Shown here one piece after another: positions 25,620 to 37,918 of a stretch of DNA of 64,000 nucleotides. Under the pieces are notes generated by a model that was given only the letters and a program-made list of their open reading frames with translations, did not search any database and was not told where the DNA came from. Every line of letters starts with the position of its first letter. Within the stretch, counting starts at the first letter, position 1. Source of the stretch: Paramarasmius palmivorus (lineage: Eukaryota > Basidiomycota > Agaricomycetes > Agaricales > Marasmiaceae); contig JAYKXP010000182.1 of assembly GCA_037176845.1 (NCBI GenBank), positions 1 through 64,000 on the forward strand. Reading direction: 5' to 3'. The position numbers were made by a program, and so were the translations under genes.

Positions 25620-26330
25620 ACTCGCTCCATGCCAACCATGCTTTCAAGTTTCTCAATTTATTGAACAAATTGGAAAGCTTGGTTGTAGCAATGCCCTGGA
25701 TATCGCGTTCCGGGCGATGAAAGGTACAGTACGCTATCTTCCATTTTCTGCGACAAGAATCCTCACCCTACTAACCCTGCTTACATCCTCTAGATATTCG
25801 TGCCAACCATATGGTCCATACCCAAACTCATTAAAGAAACAGAAACACGCTTCATCAGCTCGCAGGGACTTCACTTCCAAGGCACGTTGTCTTCTATGCC
25901 ATTCCATTGTCCATACTAAATCCTTTCTACAGATGCTACATGTTGCTTCTCATTCTTGGGCTCAAGAGGAGGATCCCAGCCTGGTACGTCTTCGATTTCA
26001 TTCCTACATTCACTGTTTAACTGACCCTGTACTATCACTCAGATTAGTTCATTCACCTCACTTCGCTGACCACTCGACGATATCTACGGCTACCGCTGTT
26101 TTCGAAGTTGACTCTACTCTCCCACTTTACGAACGTCAAACGAAGATACTTCGATCGGGGGTTACCAGCAAGCTCCTTGGCTGGAAGCCATTGGTCCACC
26201 GACACTTCAAAGCTCCAGTGTGCTCCACCATCGAGATATTCACAATCTTTGGGCTGCACCGCCTACAGATAGAGATTGACGTCCTACCCGTGAGTTTGGT
26301 GTTATAGATTCCCTCTTGCGATCCCTAACA
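25620..26330 (+). pseudogene. decayed multi-exon gene, first of two tandem pieces
   Basis: Several GT...AG pairs can be seen. They are a GTACAG...TCTAG intron near 25,730-25,795, one near 25,900-25,930, and a GTACGT...CTCAG intron near 25,983-26,042. The 196-codon open stretch at 25,717-26,307 runs through these apparent introns, so it is probably not the real frame. Blocks match 14,980-15,060 and the adjacent piece at 26,390-26,790. Product not recognised. Confidence 0.3.
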
Positions 26331-26389
26331 TTCAACAAAGTTGTCTAGATTGCAACAGGGAGAATGTATTCATCGTAGGAACTACACGT

Positions 26390-26790
26390 TACTCATCAGG
26401 CTCGTTGTTTTCGTCCCATTCTTACGCTCAGATGAGGCCCCGCCCCATACACGATCGATCTTATCCCCACATTGATTGCTGAACTGATCTAGTACTATAA
26501 ACTCAGAGCACTTTATTCACCGCGCTTCGCTGAACACAGGCCAATCCAACTCCCAAAGAAGGATACAGTCTCCAGCGTTCTCTTGATCTGCTCTACTCTT
26601 TCATCCACTCGGATACGTTCGGTCCTACCTCAGCCCCTCAAAAAAGGGATGTCTGTCTGCTCATAGGTGCTTCGGAGTCAACCTTGACTCGGATACCTGA
26701 TGCTTCAAGCTTCCATCTCACCATCAGATTGACGTTCTACCCGTGAGTTCGGTGTCATTGATTCCCTTGTGTACAAGAGCTAACATGCAA
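26390..26790 (+). repeat. diverged tandem duplicate of 25,960-26,330
   Basis: Shared ordered blocks are 'actcag' plus 'ttcac(c/t)(g/t)c(a/g)cttcgctga', and near the end 'gattgacgt(c/t)ctacccgtgagtt(t/c)ggtgt'. The frame is broken by stops. Confidence 0.45.
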
Positions 26791-26869
26791 CACCGGTGTC
26801 TAGATTACGACAGGGAGCAGGAACTACACGTTACTTATCGAATCGTGTACTAGCTAGCTAAGGATCGGC

Positions 26870-29480
26870 TCTATCCAACGTACTTGAGGATCCCGCGTTG
26901 TCTGGTCTCCAAGTTCCAGCTATGTAACCTCGAATCCCAATGCCTTTGTTTAATCGCCAGGCAATAGATTTGACATACGCCGCTCTTGTCAAGGAACAAG
27001 ACCATAGATGTTGCGTATGTATGTGAGCGTTCGAGGAAGACCCGCGAGAATACGATAGTCATACCGCTCTTGGAGCTCGGGAGCTTGTGTAAGGGCTCAC
27101 GGTCATTAGTTTGAAACCCTGACTCAAGCTTGTTCCTCAAGCCTCACCACGAAGGGAAGACATGATACTGGATAGTGGTACCTATCATTACTACAACAAG
27201 AACCGGCAGTGGAGCGTGAGCCTAGAATAATGGGCTACTTGGATAAAGACAAGTAAAGAAGAACTGTGGTCTATCTTGAACTTTCACCTTCTGATTCCTA
27301 GTTTTGAGATGGGATGTGAATAGAAGGTCGTGTCGGTGAAGATGCGGGACTTGTGCTCATGAATCGTTCAAGAATAGTAAAACCTGAATGAGGCCAGCTG
27401 ACTCCGGTTACCAAACGGAGCCTAAGCGTCTGCAACTTCAGGGACATCGGTGTTCTAAGCCTGAAGCTTGAGGTAAGTGCCTTACCGGAATGAACTTTTC
27501 CGCCATCGTTCTGTTCACCTTCATTGGTGTGCACAACATTACTAGGAACGACAATTGCAGTTTGTCGTACTCTGACTCTGCATGGATTTCTTCCACCCTC
27601 ATTCGTGTAAGATGAGATGGCGCTGAGGCACAACGAGGGACCGATTTTAGTACAACAGCTTCACCACAACATACTGACGGAGGCATTTGAGGTTAGCGCC
27701 GTCCAAGTCTTGGTACTCAATTAGAACACATCTGAAATGCACACAAGTACCCGGGAAGTACGGTGCAAACTTCACGAAGACTTCGGACGGTGGGCTTCCA
27801 ATCCAGGGGAATGGCAATGCAATAGGGTTTAGGTGCACATATCATACTGGCAGTCTAGCAAGCACTCAAGAATCATGAATCATTACCGGGGAAGTTCCCA
27901 GACTCCACAAGAGAAGCTCGTGGATGGCAATTAGGACAACTAGGTTTGACCCTTCATCAATCATACCTCACAGCAATTACCCCCACAGGCACCTTCTAGT
28001 TCTGTCGTCTGTCTCACTGTCCTTGTTTTACACCTGTGCCTCTCAGCTTGTTATCGAGTCATCGAGCTCCCCGATTGCGACGACTCTGCAGCAATTGTTA
28101 GGTGAACCAAGGAGAAAGGGCATCAAGCGTGTCACAGACTTCCTGTCGTTATGTGCCGATTCCAACAATGTCGGGTCAATGAGTACGCACTCTCCACACC
28201 TGATAATACTTTCCGGATTTGTACTATGTAATTGACACTGGACACGCAACGTCCTGGCTTTACAAGATAACAGGGTGTTCCACGCTCGGAGTAATACGTC
28301 GCCGATCCTGATATATGATCAATGATATCGGTGCTTGGATGCTCCATCGTAGAATGCGTTGAGAAACGGGGTTTGATTGTAGGCTTACAGGAGCTTTGGG
28401 TTCGCATGTCGGTCACAAAGTGATGAACGATATTTGACAATCAAGGTCAGGGTTACTGTATATCTGCAAGCATCTATAACAAGTTACAAATTATTGAGGT
28501 GGTCAACCAAGGATTTCCAGCAATGTAACTTACCAGTGTGCTGCTAATAACTCATATCAAGCAAGCTGTCGAGCGATAGTAGGTAATAGCACTGTGAGAA
28601 TTCCTCCACCCTCCGTTCAAGCATCTCGGAGCAATTCCCAGGCTGAAGTGATGGTGAATGTACACCTGAGCGGCAGAGCCGGTGTATGTCGAATGGCAAT
28701 TGAACGAGCTTATCAACATTGAATGTGTGTGATGTGCTAAAATCAGCAATGCCGGGGCGTAGAATAAACCATAGAAAAGTAGGTTACACACCTTCAAGCT
28801 GTCTGTCCAACATTCAGAAGCAGAAAAGTGGGGCGATGGTTCACCTTGTGCGTGTATCACCGTGAGTCATGGGGGTATGAAAAATCCTTTCTTCGGATAG
28901 GTACCAAATAGGTACTTGCAAGTTCTCCGAGAACGAGCGAGCGTCCTACAGAGCCCAGGTCATTCCGAGGCCGTTCGGCCCGAGCAATTGTACCTTGAAC
29001 AATCATGTGACTATGCTGAGACGAACGAGTATTACTGACTCTGAGCAAACTCTGAGAGCCTTTTCCCAATCATGCGACTTCTGGGACAAGCTGTACTGCA
29101 AAATGCTGATACTTTCACTACTTCATGGTTCTCTCATACTTGCCCCGATGCAACCAGCCGGGAGCCCATTCATCAGTCAACACGAGATGGAAAGAACCGA
29201 TCTCCGGGCATTTACTGCAGAATCTGAATCATAACCACGGACCCGATGCCCACGGCACAAGCTTACTGCCCCGAAGTCAACGATTTTTCAGAAGGATCTT
29301 AATCGACATCATTCTCGATGTTCTCGGTGTCAAAGGAATAGTTTGCTCGAAATGAATTGATAGGCAATGAGGCCTGAGGATTGGGCGCTGTGTTGACAAG
29401 CGCTCATGAGTTTCAATGTCTATGTCTGGGCAACTTCATCTCGTTCCTTTGTCCAAATCCAGATGGTTTCCCATAGGCAT
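26870..29480. other. no assembled gene; a few protein-like minus-strand stretches
   Basis: Minus-strand stretches at 26,871-27,140, 27,298-27,633, 27,647-27,838, 28,132-28,440 and 28,552-28,860 are open for 60-110 codons. Some read like protein ('PFPWIGSPPSEVFVKFAPYF' at about 27,770). I cannot join them with good introns or identify a family. This may be a decayed gene. Confidence 0.25.
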
Positions 29481-29558
29481 CATATATATATTGTACAGGT
29501 CATCCAAAGGTCATTATAGAACCTCCTACTTCTACTTCCCCCACTTTTACAAATCAGC

Positions 29559-31012
29559 ATGAGCTCAAGCGACGACAAGCAGCCTGGGGTTCCTCCCAAT
29601 GGCACTGGTGCAACCCACAACGATGACAAGCATCCTAAGGTTGATTCTAACACTGCTGTAACCCACAACCTGCCAAACGACTCGGACAAGCAGGCCACTG
29701 ACCTTGACCGGCATCAGGAAAAACCCAAAACCGTAATTTGAGAAAATTTGAGATAACCGAGCTAAAAACGTAATTGCAGTGAATTTCACAGATTTTCTTC
29801 CAATTTTAGACCGAACATTCTGGCAGGTTCGTAATTTGGTTAAAATATCTATGAATTATCTGCAATTATCTGATGAGCACGACAGACCTAGTCATGCAGT
29901 AGAAAGAGAGCGCACCTCTACTCTACACCTTACTTGCACCATATAGGAGGCCTGGTGAAGGGACATAGAAAGGAACGGCCAGTTATCGCGCGGTAGTTCT
30001 CGTCAGAAAATGGTAGGACCAATGACGTCACTGAGAGAATGTTCGGTGACATTCGGATAACGTAAGGTCTCTGTCTATATAACGGCCCAGTCCCCGCCGG
30101 TACCCATTATTGCTCGCACGTAAGTACTTCAAACTATGGGCTTCGAGTTCAAGACACGGTAAGACTCTATGCCAATTCCTATTCCCAATATATAGTACTT
30201 AGGTGAGTAAGCTTATTATACCTTGTGCTATACAGTATACTAACGCTGTGAGTAAAGTCAGCAACGCCTCAGTTCTCCGGACAACAACAGTCCTTCAATG
30301 CGTAACACATAGGCATGGTACCGTACACATTCTAGTAGATTGTACATTTGTATTCTTGTAGATAGTGCATATAATATGGAAATGGCATTCAGTATACATG
30401 TACAACGCAGTGATCACAGCTGAGACTATCCATTTTATGCATACAGTAGTAACCTCACGCTAATCGACAGAAATCAACTTGAAATCAACATGTAATTGGC
30501 ACTTTTTCGTCAAAATTAGCGATAATTTTTGGAGGGGGCTATCGAATTTGGATAATCCTCTAACCGGAGAAATTTCGAGAAATTAGCACATTTTTTGTGT
30601 TATTTCTACATATTTCTCATAATTAGCGTTTTGGGTTTTCCCTGATGGGGAGACTCTCAATCGCTGCCGTGTACATGAAGGTGAGTGACCTTCCTGTAAT
30701 ATTTCTTTGCTTGCTGTAACCTTTAACTGTTTCACAGTAGATGGCGTGGCACCGGCAGACCTCGAAAATCCTACGGCCATCAAACACTTCGTTACCTATA
30801 ACCACGTTAATTACGCTGTCACACATAACGATAGTGACCTCTTGATGACAGCGAATGTCATGCACCCAGTCAATGGGGTGCAATCGACTGATGTCAACCA
30901 TAGTTCACCCTCAAACGGTTCAGTGCCACCAGCGAACAGTACGGGCGCTCCCCAGGCGAATGGCCGTTCCTATTACACTCGCAACGGTTGGGACCAGTAC
31001 CCTGACCAATAA
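29559..31012 (+). pseudogene. hydrophilic Asn/His/Pro-rich protein gene interrupted by a TIR element
   Basis: The gene starts at ATG 29,559 ('MSSSDDKQPGVPPNGTGATH'). The exon is cut at 29,711 by the element at 29,712-30,647. It resumes after a GG pair, and removing the element plus one GG keeps the frame ('DLDR' joins 'ETLNRCR'). It then crosses a GTGAGT...CACAG intron at about 30,681-30,738 into the exon ending at TAA 31,010-31,012. The 'VTHN' motif is present on both sides of the element, which supports one original gene. The protein is low-complexity and hydrophilic with no recognised domain. With the element in place the first exon reads into a stop at 29,739-29,741. Confidence 0.5.
29712..30647. 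mobile_element. 936-base non-autonomous TIR element inserted in an exon
   Basis: The left end begins CATCAGGAAAAACCCAAAAC and the right end, reversed, begins CATCAGGGAAAACCCAAAAC. Similarity continues, imperfectly, for about 35 bases ('TAATT.TGAGAAA'). GG stands on each side (29,710-29,711 and 30,648-30,649). This could be a two-base target duplication or coincidence. The interior contains TATA-like and GTAAGT-like words but no ORF. Superfamily not assigned. Confidence 0.55.
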
Positions 31013-31079
31013 TGGCTTCGTGATACCTGGTGTGTTATTATCACTTCGTACTCATGAAGTTACAATACGAATAACTTTC

Positions 31080-31496
31080 TGTGCAGTGGCATACATGGAA
31101 CGTCGCCAGCAGCGTATTCAAGAACGCATCAGTGAGTCGATTAGTTTACAGCATGAAAAGACAACAGAACGTTCTCACTGACATCAATTCAAAGTGCGAG
31201 CAGCGGCCGAGGCAAAGGCCAAACAAGAACTAGCAGCTTCTCAGTCCGAGCCTGCTGCATCGTCGGTGCCTGCTGAGTCGTCGGTGCCTGCTGCATCGTC
31301 GGTGCCTCCTGCCTCCTCAGTGCCCCCAATGCCTGTTGCCTCCCCGGTGCCTGTTGCCTCCCCGGTACCTGTTGCCTCCCCGGTGCCTGCTGAACCGTCG
31401 GTGCCTGCTGCATCCCCGGTGTCATCCCCGGTGTCTCCTGCATCTTCTGTGTCTCCTCAAACCGATTCTGTACGTGCTCCGCATACTAGTACATAA
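31080..31496 (+). CDS. Pro/Ser/Val-rich repeat protein fragment
   Basis: Two exons join in phase. The first (to about 31,130) contains 'AYMERRQQRIQERI'. A GTGAGT...AAAG intron follows, then an exon 'RAAAEAKAKQELAAS' running into about eleven near-repeats of SVPA(A/E)S / SPVPVA, encoded by 15-18-base units with a gtgcctg(c/t)tg core. It ends at TAA 31,494-31,496. It may be the 3' end of the 29,559 gene in a shifted frame, since a GTGTGT...GCAG intron would connect them only with a frame change. No function is inferred. Confidence 0.4.
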
Positions 31497-32245
31497 CACC
31501 TAGAAGATTATGTTCAGTGACGCCTTTTGCAGCCTCCACCATACTCGCAAGTAGACGAACCGAGGGAGGAAGACTTACCTCTGGGATCGGAGGCGCAGCA
31601 GAAAACAGGCGAGAAACACTTACCTATGGGATCGGGGGTGCAGCAGAGCGATAGCAGAATTAGTGTCATTGCATAGGACGACAAGAGCGTAGATGCGAGT
31701 ACATTTCCTTCCAAAATAGTTAGTTAGTATGTAACCACCCAAATTGTTGTACGATTCTCTACGAATATCTCTTAGTGTTTGGGAAACGGGGATGGAACGG
31801 GTATTTGACACACCGGTAAAACGCTCAGTATCGCTCTTCTTCCAGAGTGTACCCTGTCACAACCTTCTTTGCAGCCAACTTAAACGACTTTCTTCTTAGC
31901 TTTTGAGAGCCGCGAGTTGTACTGATAAGTTGAGTTATCGATCACTTGCAAACGATAACATCGATACGTACCAGCGTGGCAACAAGCTGCAAAGGATCGA
32001 CATTCGCGACTTGTACGCTCATCATCGGTACTGGTCCTGGATAGCGTAGGGATGTAGTGGGGTTTAGTAAGAGTCTCTGGTGCAAAAGTTGTTGAGGCCA
32101 TGAATAATGAGAATTCCACATTCGACTATCAAAGCGCCGAAAATGCTGATGAGGTTCGAAAACCACATATCGGGGTATTGCTATTTAACGTCAACGTTTA
32201 TGGCGTCGACATTCCACAAGGTAGAACCCCCCTTCTCTTTGTAAC
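31497..32245. other. no gene recognised
   Basis: Short overlapping ORFs only. A near-duplicate pair 'ttacctctgggatcggaggc' and 'ttacctatgggatcgggggt' at about 31,574 and 31,620 suggests a small local duplication. Confidence 0.3.
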
Positions 32246-33480
32246 CTAGGTAAAGGTTTTGAATGTCAGCTTTAAGATGAATACTGTAGATAGAGCACAC
32301 CTGGAAGCTCGCACGCGTTGCAGCCAGCATCCTGAAGGTATACACTTGTCAACCTTGAGCCCGACGTCGCCGTATCGATGTCGAGTCTGACTATGGCAAA
32401 CTGTGCTAGACAGTGGTAGTGACCTGTTGAATTCGATAACCAAAGAGCAAGGGGCATTGGACCGAGACAATCTCGCCGTATAACACCCCTAGCACCAAAC
32501 TCACCGTAGACAACGACAACGATCCAAGCATCTGAACTATGAGTACATTTTGGGAACGGTACGTTCAGCGCGCTCCCGATCCCAACGCTCCCATCTTCTC
32601 CGGTGCAAGAAAACATCGACATGCAACATCACGGACGAAAGCAGCGGCGAGATCATGAGTTTCACGCTTTGAAAAAGCTGGCATTCTCCGTTGCTACCCT
32701 GCATGAGGATCGTGGATGCGACAAGGCCACGAGAGTTGGATCAGAGGTATATTGCCTTGAAACCTGGCTTGGATAGAAAAGCGTGCTTCGGTCATTCTGG
32801 GAATCTGGAGCCGAACAGGGCATCAGAATTAGGAACCAGTCTGGGCTATTAACACGTACCTGTGGTAGATCCTTCATCAAGACGAAGACTAAGGAGTGTC
32901 TCTCGTGGAAAGGAAGCGCTTTGCCATGCGCCAGAGGTACCAAGGTTCTCGCGCTTGGAAGTTGGGCGAAGTCGTCATCCTTGACGGGATAGTGTGACGG
33001 ATAAGCCGAGTAGGAGACGCCAATCTCGCCACCGTCTTCGTCACTGGAAGTAGTGCCCATGCGTTCATCCACATGTCGAGCATACATCCCAACCCTTCTA
33101 CATCACCCCTAAACCTAATACCTGTACAACGAGATCCGGAAACCTGAAAGGTCAAGATATGGAAGGAAATGTAGTCTTGGCGCCTGGGGAAGCGGTGGAA
33201 CACGGTGAGGAAGAAATTCAGGATATGCACCGAGATGACGATAGTGTGAATCTAACACATCCAGCTTGGTGATAGCGGGCAGAAGGCGTTGATGATCGAT
33301 GAGGCTGGGGATTCCTCGAGTCAATGCATGAAACAGTACGCCAACGTCTCTACCATGCAGAACCATGCCAACGAGTTTGACCACACATCTGCACGAGCTG
33401 CAGAACCCTAAAAGACGAGGTACCAGCCAGGCTCATGGGAAGCATCAACGTTTAACACGCGTGGATTGGATCGAGCTGCT
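32246..33480 (-). pseudogene. unknown gene G, copy 1 (probable multi-exon remnant)
   Basis: Open minus-strand stretches at 33,115-33,384, 32,662-33,087 and 32,272-32,622 have counterparts in the 18.9-19.7 and 21.5-23.7 kb regions. The 32,662-33,087 piece is acidic then hydrophobic ('RMGTTSSDEDGGEIGVSY' and 'HERHSLVFVLMKDLPQ') with a possible GTACGT donor after it. I could not build one uninterrupted model and recognise no domain. The copy ends about 90 bases before the left end of the KDZ element. Confidence 0.35.
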
Positions 33481-33566
33481 TGAAGCTCAAGTGCGGTGTT
33501 CACAGCTCGAGATCTCGAAGGAGAATGCGATAAGAGAACGGGTGTGATCCTCCACCCGCTCTGTCT

Positions 33567-33619
33567 GGGACTTTGCAAAGTCCCCCGCATACGAGCCCAT
33601 GGTCACTTTGCAAAGTCAC
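33567..33619 (+). repeat. left terminal inverted repeat of the KDZ element
   Basis: GGGACTTTGCAAAGTCCC at 33,567-33,584 and GTCACTTTGCAAAGTCAC at 33,602-33,619 are both perfect palindromes. Together they mirror the pair at 47,089-47,141. They are likely transposase-binding sites. Confidence 0.7.
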
Positions 33620-33780
33620 TGGTCATTCCCTGGGTAGCAACAATGGCCTGGAATCATTACCATAAATGGAACATTCTAAGAGATACAATTTGCGAATGCA
33701 TATCAAGGCCAATAATCCCCAATAAATTTAATTAAAATAAATAATCCATAAATTAATTAATACGGTACAATTCCACAGAT

Positions 33781-33798
33781 GCACTTTGCAAAGTCCCC
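33781..33798. repeat. third, subterminal copy of the TTTGCAAAG palindrome
   Basis: GCACTTTGCAAAGTCCCC lies 8 bases outside the transposase stop codon. It may be an additional binding site or part of the 3' end of the gene. Confidence 0.55.
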
Positions 33799-33805
33799 GG
33801 CAAGC

Positions 33806-36800
33806 CTAGAAGCCCAAATCTGATGCGCTTTCATCCTCCAGGCCTTCCTCGTCTGCATCGCTACCCACTTCAGCCATAGCTTCCTTGAGAGACACCCTTT
33901 TGCGAGGTGGAGGATCAGGTTTGGCCCATAAACGCACAAACTTCACCACAAGCTCTTGGCGAATTGCTGCTTGCCGCAATGCGTATGCAGACCGACCTTC
34001 GGCATCCACACTGCTCTCACATTCCTTTGCTCGCTCGCACCACAGCTGACCCTCGTACCTCAAGCTCTCTAACGTTCGGCGCATCTCCTCCTCTATCAAC
34101 TCGAGTTCTTCGTCCCAACGCCGTTTTCTAGCCCAGGTTTTACACCACTCAATCCTCACAGCATCCTGCATGGCATCCGAACCATCTCCCAAATCCACAT
34201 CCTTCCAGATCCATGACGTGACTTTCCTACTCTCCCCAGGACGTATCAGCGGTGGTTGTTTGTCCTTTTCTGATCTCCTCTCATCACCCAAAACCTTCCG
34301 TCGATTCTTCAGGGCGTGTGTATCCGCTTCATCCAGACAACGAATATCCTCATCTCTGAGCTTTGGGTAGCCCACACACTCCGTTCCCACCAGGCTCTCC
34401 AATGCGACCCAAGCGGCTCGGAACTTTTCCTTGAAAGCACGGATCTTGTCGTCGTTCCGGCTCAGAGATTGGCGTGCACGAGTGGAGTCCTTTTGATACC
34501 GGACTTGTAGGGAACGCTCAACGTGTAGCCTTGCCCTGACGAATAAATGCATGCATATATAATGTAGCGATGCACGAAGCTGTGCGTGCCGGAAATCGAT
34601 TTCCATCTCCACCCACTGCTTCATGCTGGGCTGCTTGCGAAGGGATTCCGGTAACAATGAGGGTAAGCCCACAAGCTTATTCTGGACCTCCTCTGAAGCA
34701 GCATTGCACTCTGCTGCGACACGGCTATCCAGGTACGAGAGAATGAGCGGGGTGTATGTTTGCTGAATGGTTCGCAACCGGGCCAAGGCACGGCTTAGCC
34801 GTGTACGACGATCGATCAAAGCGGTCTTCTGGTCTGGCGTGATAGCTTCTTTACTATCCAATTCAAAACGTAACTGGCGCCTTCACAGAAGTGAGCATTT
34901 CGTCATACAATGAGAAGAACATACACACTGTTGTTCCTCGATATCCAAGGCAAGAGTTATGAACGCACTCGGGCTAACTTCATGAAGTGCTGGTATGCCC
35001 AACTTCTCTTGTTCTTCCTCTTTCTCTGCCCACTTCAGACGGGTCTCCTGCTCAGCTGTACCATTATCTAAATGCACTAGTCAGAATTATGACTCATTAC
35101 ACAGGTCTGGAACGCTTACTCGATCTTGGCAAAGAATATGGGTTTTCATCACTTTCCCCAGACTCCCATTTTTGAACACACTCCATCCATTTCGAAAGCG
35201 AATCGGCGACACCACATGAAAAATCTAACAATTCAGCATTATGGATGTCTCGCTGCAGCCTAGCATCACGCCGGCGCTTGAATAGCAGCTCGCCTGTCAT
35301 ATCAATCAGCTATTGGACTACGACCTGAAAGAATCGTCTTACCTAGACGAGTTATCTTCAACCAATTCCACCATCCCAAGTGATCGTCAATTGTGTCTCT
35401 TCGATGCCCCGGACCCATCTCCTTGGTGCTAGTAGCAATAGGGCCTAAGTTTGCCCAATGTCTTTCAACTCCCTCTCCGTCTGTCTGTCCAGCGCCCAAG
35501 ATGAAGTTGAGGGCGAAGTTCTCCTGACAACTCCTTTCGTGCGACTGGATATGGAGCTTGGGAACGGCAAACTTCCAACGATCCGTGTGAAGTCCCATCC
35601 TAGCTGCCAAAGGAAGTCTTTCCATTCGCAGAAAGAACTTCTTGTAATATTGGCATGCTATGTCATAGCACAAAATCCGGAAAAGTCGAACGTGTCCGCG
35701 TCGTTGCGAACATCCAATGGCATAGTCAGAATACATGAATCTAGAATCAATGTTAGCTCACGTCGAAAGGAGGCAACGCTACACTCACTTTTCGCCCTTT
35801 GGTGTATCCACAGTACCGTTTGGTTCCACGATTTCGTGGCGAGCACAAAGGCAAAGGATAGCGCCGGTAGTAGCATACCCTTTGCTGTATTTGGTGTTCG
35901 CTTGCTCCATAGCGGCCAGTGAACTGCAAGTATTTGTCTAATGGCAACATTAGCAGGATTCTACGTGACAATAATGGTTAATTTACCTCCTTTTGTTCCG
36001 GAACCTCCTTCATCCAGCTCTGATACTCGATTTGAGGCACAAAGTATGCCAAACCACTGTACAGCCCCGGATCCTTCTTCTCGCTAGAAATTGCCCTACG
36101 TTTGAGGCGAAAACAAGCATCGATACTAATGAACTTATGATATAGGAACCTATTCCCAATCAGTAAGATGCCATCTCACGTCCATCAATAAAAAAAAACG
36201 TACTGCTTAGACAAAGGTGTTGAACTCTCCCAGTCGTCGGGCATGTTAATGCCAGGTCTTGGGCAGGCAGGGCACGCCACCGCAAGCCCACCAGGTGCGA
36301 TGTCGTCCAGAGGAACCTCGGGAGTATTTCCCATGCCACCACGCTTCAGTAACTTCAAGTAACGCCACTGTCGCATTACTCGAATGAAACACTCGTATCG
36401 ATCCTAAATATCATTCATCAGTTCCTCTCACATACCGAGAACAGTCTCAAGACCCGTACCTTTACTTCCACGACGCCGGTACCATCAGTCACCGTCTCCA
36501 GGGCATGGTAAAAGTCGTATAATGATACCTTTCCCTGTAGCGTCAAGGTATGGAACAGCGACAAGGTTCGAAAGGTGAAAGCGGTGCGGGGATCTTCGGT
36601 TGTTGCTGGATACAGCCCAAAGCGCATCAGCTGCTGCCAAAGATCCCCTATTACTCCCACACTTCGACACTGGCACTCGTTTATGCGCACATCCAGCACA
36701 CCATTCAAATCGACCACCACAAAACCTGTCCGAACTCGTTTGGGGTTATCGCACTGTTGGCCGACCGCATGCCCAAGCTGAATGACATGGCCCAATTTTG

Positions 36801-37507
36801 CTAGAGACCAGCGTTCGAAAAAAGATCCGTTCCATTTCTGCAAGCGACATCAATGGTTAGACATTGGTATCATACAAAGGGTAATACTCACCTCGATGAC
36901 ATCGAACGGTCGTCGTACATGATCCTCTGTAATGCATAAAGAACACCACAAATCACCCCCGCAACAGCTACGGCAGCGGTAAAGTTCCTCCGTCTCTGTC
37001 GAACACTTGCAACAACTACCTCTCTTGCAATCTCCTCGCCCTTCCCGGTGCATGAACTCTGCCAGGAATTTCGGGGCCAGAGACAGCCAGGCGGTCATAA
37101 GTTTGCTCTGTTCATAATACAGCCCCGTTCAGCGATCATATATTTGGCAGTAAATCATCACTTACCGCACAGGCACTAGAACGTGTCGCTTTCTTTGCTC
37201 TCTCTTCCCTCGTGCTAAAATCAACCGACCCCACTCCATCCCCCCCTTCTGAATCCCAGTTTGGAATGCATGAGTCATTGGACCAGTCGAAGTCCGAATG
37301 GTCGTGCATAGAAAGGACCTCGCTCAGTACGCTACCCTTGGCGTTCTTCTCTGGCGAAGGCGGTACAATGGGAATCCTCTTCTGCCGGATCCTTCGGTGG
37401 TCATTGGTCAAGGCTTGTTGAACGATAGTGGAGCTTGGATCATCGAGATGGAAGAAAGTTGTTTGAAGGTCACTGCCAGGCAGGGTGGAGGCTTTCCTTT
37501 TGGGCAT
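33806..37507 (-). CDS. KDZ (Kyakuja-Dileera-Zisupton) transposase with CxC2 zinc cluster, ten exons, apparently intact
   Basis: DDE-type DNA transposase. The exons are 37,166-37,507, 36,892-37,107, 36,460-36,837, 36,204-36,403, 35,987-36,149, 35,789-35,937, 35,343-35,740, 35,120-35,293, 34,925-35,076 and 33,806-34,873. Phases all agree, giving 1,079 residues with no stop. After a disordered N-terminus (about 1-125) comes the CxC2 cysteine cluster ('CCKCSTETEELYRCRSCC', then 'WCSLC', 'WNGSFFERWSL', 'IQLGH'). The RNase-H-fold core follows, with 'SIDACFRLKRR' (first Asp), 'CYDIACQY' (second Asp) and 'TDGEGVERHWANLGP' (catalytic Glu region), then 'STKEMGPGHRRDTIDDH'. A charged helical C-terminus closes it. 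Length and motif order fit the family. It is transcribed away from the TET/JBP gene, 412 bases apart. Confidence 0.92.
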
Positions 37508-37715
37508 TCACGCGACGCGCAGGTGGTGATCAACAAACAGAAAAGGTGTCACGTCAGTCACAGCGCGTTTGTCACTACATCGATCACATTGTTCATCAAA
37601 GTTCATTAAGCGCCGTTCTGCCACCTGCTTCGTACCACCATGTTAAACATCCCCGGTAAGCTCTAAGCTCCCCTCGTTCCCCTTCTTTCTCTCCAGAGGT
37701 TGAATGTTTCTCTTT

Positions 37716-37830
37716 CGTGGGTACCCTCGCAAGGGAACCCTGTGAAAGATAATTCTTCCGAGGTTGTTGTTTATTCAATCTTCGTCGCAGAGTCTCTTGT
37801 GGGTACCCTTGCAAGGGAACCCTGTGAAGG
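37716..37830. promoter_or_regulatory. paired near-palindromes between the divergent transposase and TET/JBP genes
   Basis: Two near-identical 31-base copies lie at 37,716-37,746 and 37,799-37,829. Each holds GGGTACCCT(C/T)GCAAGGGAACCC, which is close to self-complementary, followed by TGTGAA. Only these two genes flank the spacer. The TTGCAA core recalls the TTTGCAAAG palindromes at the element ends. A shared regulatory or transposase-binding role is inference. Confidence 0.5.
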
Positions 37831-37918
37831 AATTTGCACATACCTTTTCGTCCAAATTCTGTCTACCGCACTTTTATCCCCTCTCTACGCGACTCGATTC
37901 GTAAATTTACTAACACAC

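Noticed and set aside
25717..26307. 196-codon plus-strand ORF
   Set aside because: It runs through several apparent GT...AG introns and is not conserved in the duplicated copies; probably a chance open frame.
33540..33566. Target-site duplication next to the KDZ element
   Set aside because: Bases left of 33,567 and right of 47,141 do not match over 4-9 bases in any register I tried.
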